A DNA stretch of 64,000 nt from Rugalucina vietnamica (taxonomy: Eukaryota > Mollusca > Bivalvia > Lucinida > Lucinidae), in the NCBI GenBank assembly GCA_964017185.1, contig OZ024870.1:24327621-24391620 (forward strand), given 5' to 3'. The notes beneath the pieces were generated by a model that worked only from the letters and a program-made list of their open reading frames with translations, was not told the origin of the DNA and did no database searches. Each line of letters opens with the position of its first letter. Position 1 is the first letter of the stretch. Shown one piece after another: positions 61,963 to 64,000 of the stretch. The translations under genes were made by a program, and so were the position numbers.

Positions 61963-62199
61963 GAGCCTTCTCGTGTCAAAACCAACAACCTTGGATCCCG
62001 ACCAGGTCCGACACAAACTGGACTCGCGCAGCCACAGAAAACACTAAGAAGTATGACGTTTTTTAAGTTAATAAGTAGGGGAATTTTACTGTCCCTGTAG
62101 TGAATACCAAGGGACTGATCTGCTTTGCGGTTACCACAAAATGATCTGCGCCGTAGTTTCTTAATATGCAAAATTGTTGGTTTTCTCATGAGGCAGCTC
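61963..62199 (+). mobile_element. Family A foldback MITE, copy 24 (array unit 1)
   Basis: It is a diverged element with outer repeats GAGCCTTCTCGTGTCAAAAC and CTCATGAGGCAGCTC. The palindrome is decayed. Confidence 0.78.
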
Positions 62200-62341
62200 A
62201 TCTTGCGTTGTTAAGAACCTTCTTTTCATCATCTTTTTTTGAAAAGTGTCCTCAACTACTGTAAAACTCTGACATTAACCAGCAAACTACGATGGTCAGC
62301 CTACAGAGTGCCGCACTAAGGAGAAAAATTAAGCAACCTCT

Positions 62342-62462
62342 GAACCTTCTCGTGTCATAACCAACAACCTTGGATTCCGACCAGGTCCGACACAAACAGG
62401 ACTGTGCAGCCACAGAAAGTATTAGAATTATGAAATTTCGTAGTTAGTAAGTAGGGGAAATG

Positions 62463-62493
<31 letters not shown>

Positions 62494-62531
62494 ATAATAT
62501 GCAAATTGTTGGTTTTCTCATGAGACAGCTC
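62342..62531 (+). mobile_element. Family A foldback MITE, copy 25 (array unit 2, palindrome replaced by poly-T)
   Basis: Both ends match copy 24, but the inner palindrome is absent and a T run of about 30 bases (62463-62491) stands in its place. Confidence 0.76.
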
Positions 62532-62687
62532 ATCTGTTTTAAGAACCTTCTTGTCATCATCTTTTTTGAAAAGGGAACCGTAAAACTCTCTGACATAAAC
62601 AAAAAGATATCCAGCAAATTGCGGTGTTCAGGCCATTGATAAAGGTGCTAATAAATGCTGCATCAAAGTGAAAAATTAAGCAACATC

Positions 62688-62927
62688 TGAGCCTTCTCGT
62701 GTCAAAACCAACAACCTTGGATTCCGACCAGGTCCGACACAAATTGGACTGCGCAGTTACAGAAGGTGCTTAGTGGTATGAAGTTTTGTGGTTAGTAAGT
62801 AGGGGAATTGTAGTCTATCTGTTTTGCGAAAACAAAGGCAAGATCATCAACTTTGCAGTTAACCTGAAGCTGATATGCGCCTTTGGTTTTGCATATGCAA
62901 ATTGTTGGTTTTCTAATGGGGTGACTC
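62688..62927 (+). mobile_element. Family A foldback MITE, copy 26 (array unit 3)
   Basis: The palindrome remnant AAAACAAAGGCAAGATC / GATATGCGCCTTTGGTTTT is present. The right end is interrupted by a separate foldback element at 62929. Confidence 0.76.
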
Positions 62928-62928
62928 A

Positions 62929-63304
62929 GGCCGTCCTTAAAAAATTGTTGGTTTGCTGTGCTCCTACCTACCCACAAAAATTGGCCCTACCCAAAAAATT
63001 TTATGGTCATGCTGGGGATTTTTTTTTTTTTTTTTTTTTTTTTTATATATATAAAAAAATCTAAAGTTTCTGGTAAAATTTAAATCAAAACTTCTAAATT
63101 TAGTTTAAACAATGTTTCAATAGTGACTTCTCTTTAAATTTATAGGTTTTCAACCATATTCAAGCACTATACTGATAAAGCAAATGAATTTTTTTTTAGG
63201 TTCACCAAAAAAAAAAAAAAAAAAAAAAAAATGCCCTACCTACCTACCCATTCTGAAATTGATGGGTAGGAGCACAGCAAACCAACAATTTATTAAGGAT
63301 GGCC
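62929..63304. mobile_element. Foldback element with poly-T/poly-A arms, 3-bp target duplication
   Basis: The ends GGCCGTCCTTAAAAAATTG and CAATTTATTAAGGATGGCC pair, and the similarity continues through TGCTGTGCTCCTACC. TCA flanks both sides (62926-62928 and 63305-63307). A T run (about 63021-63044) faces an A run (about 63207-63230). Confidence 0.85.
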
Positions 63305-63654
63305 TCATCTTGCGTTTATAAAACTTTTGTGTCCTCAACTTTTTTTGAAAAGGTAACTCTTAAACTCTTTGACATAAACAAGGACATACTTTAATGTCCT
63401 TTGGCCAAGGTCGAGAGATGACCTTGACCTTAATTAATCACATACTTCACATATGTCTCTGGATGCAATAGTTTTCAGAAACCATTATGTTTCCACTTTT
63501 AGCCATGTTAACTAGTGAAAGCCTAAGTTTCCCTAATTGACTGGTTTCCATTCAATAGCTGAAATGCATGCAAAGTTCTTAACACTTAGTTGTGAAGTAA
63601 AATGCCTATAGTAACTTATTGTATGTTCATTTCTTTAATCGTTTTACAGGAGTC

Positions 63655-64000
63655 ACATTCCGGCATGGTTTTTAAATACAGCTGAATCAACAGTGATGAA
63701 AGCACACTGTCTTTGATTCAGCTTTGTTTCAATGTCATGTGCCTGCTGTATATAGCTTCCTTCAGGCACACAACATTGAAACTATGTTAAATCAATGTTG
63801 ATTCATTGTTGAAACTATGTTGAATCAATGATGATTTAAGGGTTGAAACTATGTTGAATCTTTGTTGATTTGTCACATCAACATTGATTAAATACAGTTT
63901 CAATGTTTTGCCTGCTGGCATGGGAATCTCCTTCAGACACACAGCATTGAGAAAATGTAGAAACAACATTGAATCAATGTTGATACTACATTGAGTACCT
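63655..64000. mobile_element. Family C repeats, clustered, running off the window
   Basis: Words such as TTGAATCAATGTTGAT alternate with CAGGCACACAACATTGA and TGTGCCTGCTG ends at about 63740, 63763, 63910 and 63935. At least two copies sit next to each other. Confidence 0.68.

Larger units (their letters stand above)
61826..63390 (+). repeat. Tandem array: family A MITEs alternating with copies of a spacer
   Basis: Four spacer copies (about 61826-61962, 62200-62341, 62532-62687, 63305-63390, the last partial) share GAAAAGGGAAC-like, AAACTCTGACATAAAC and AGCAAACTACGATGG blocks. Three family A copies sit between them. Confidence 0.85.

Overview
The window is animal nuclear DNA: AT-rich, intron-containing, with no bacterial gene organisation, and packed with non-LTR retrotransposons, tRNA-derived SINEs and many foldback (palindromic) MITE families. 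Frequent ACATGTA runs and the style of the repeats suggest a marine invertebrate, perhaps a bivalve or another lophotrochozoan. That placement is a low-confidence inference.

The one host gene I can support is a complete, nine-exon, minus-strand gene for general transcription factor IIIC subunit 5 (GTF3C5/TFIIIC63). It runs from an ATG at 44569 to a stop codon at 22749-22751. The exons splice in frame to 498 codons, close to the roughly 520 residues of vertebrate GTF3C5. Intron 1 appears to be GC-AG. Intron 7 is about 14.2 kb and is filled with repeats. The 3' half of the gene shows repeated local duplication: the exon 6 end with its donor, a piece of exon 7, exon 8, and the acidic terminal exon 9, which is present three times.

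Layout by region. 1-4.4 kb: a foldback MITE (family A), a second one between 107-bp direct repeats, then a broken LINE on +. 4.5-14 kb: more family A MITEs, a GC-rich minisatellite, small TIR elements, and a 55-bp minisatellite at 9.05-10.13 kb. 14.99-17.05 kb: a 2.06-kb element with 77-bp perfect TIRs and a 5-bp target duplication. 17-22.7 kb: MITEs and the downstream flank of GTF3C5. 22.7-44.6 kb: GTF3C5, whose introns hold families A and B, a 1.13-kb TIR element, a foldback element with tandem repeats, and SINEs. 45-56.6 kb: a stack of four partly nested LINE copies, including one with an intact 680-codon reverse-transcriptase ORF whose endonuclease region is deleted. 56.6-64 kb: no gene seen; a 1.32-kb TIR element with a 6-bp target duplication, family C arrays, and a tandem array in which family A MITEs alternate with copies of their flanking DNA.

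The most interesting pattern concerns family A (about 26 copies). Each copy has outer TIRs plus an off-centre, near-perfect inner palindrome. The palindrome occurs in variants that differ by matched, compensating changes in both arms. At three loci the MITE lies between direct copies of its own flank: 107 bp, 30 bp, and an array with spacers of roughly 140-155 bp. Most other copies show only 4-bp AT-rich duplications. This looks like a replication- or repair-coupled duplication process, not ordinary transposase staggering.
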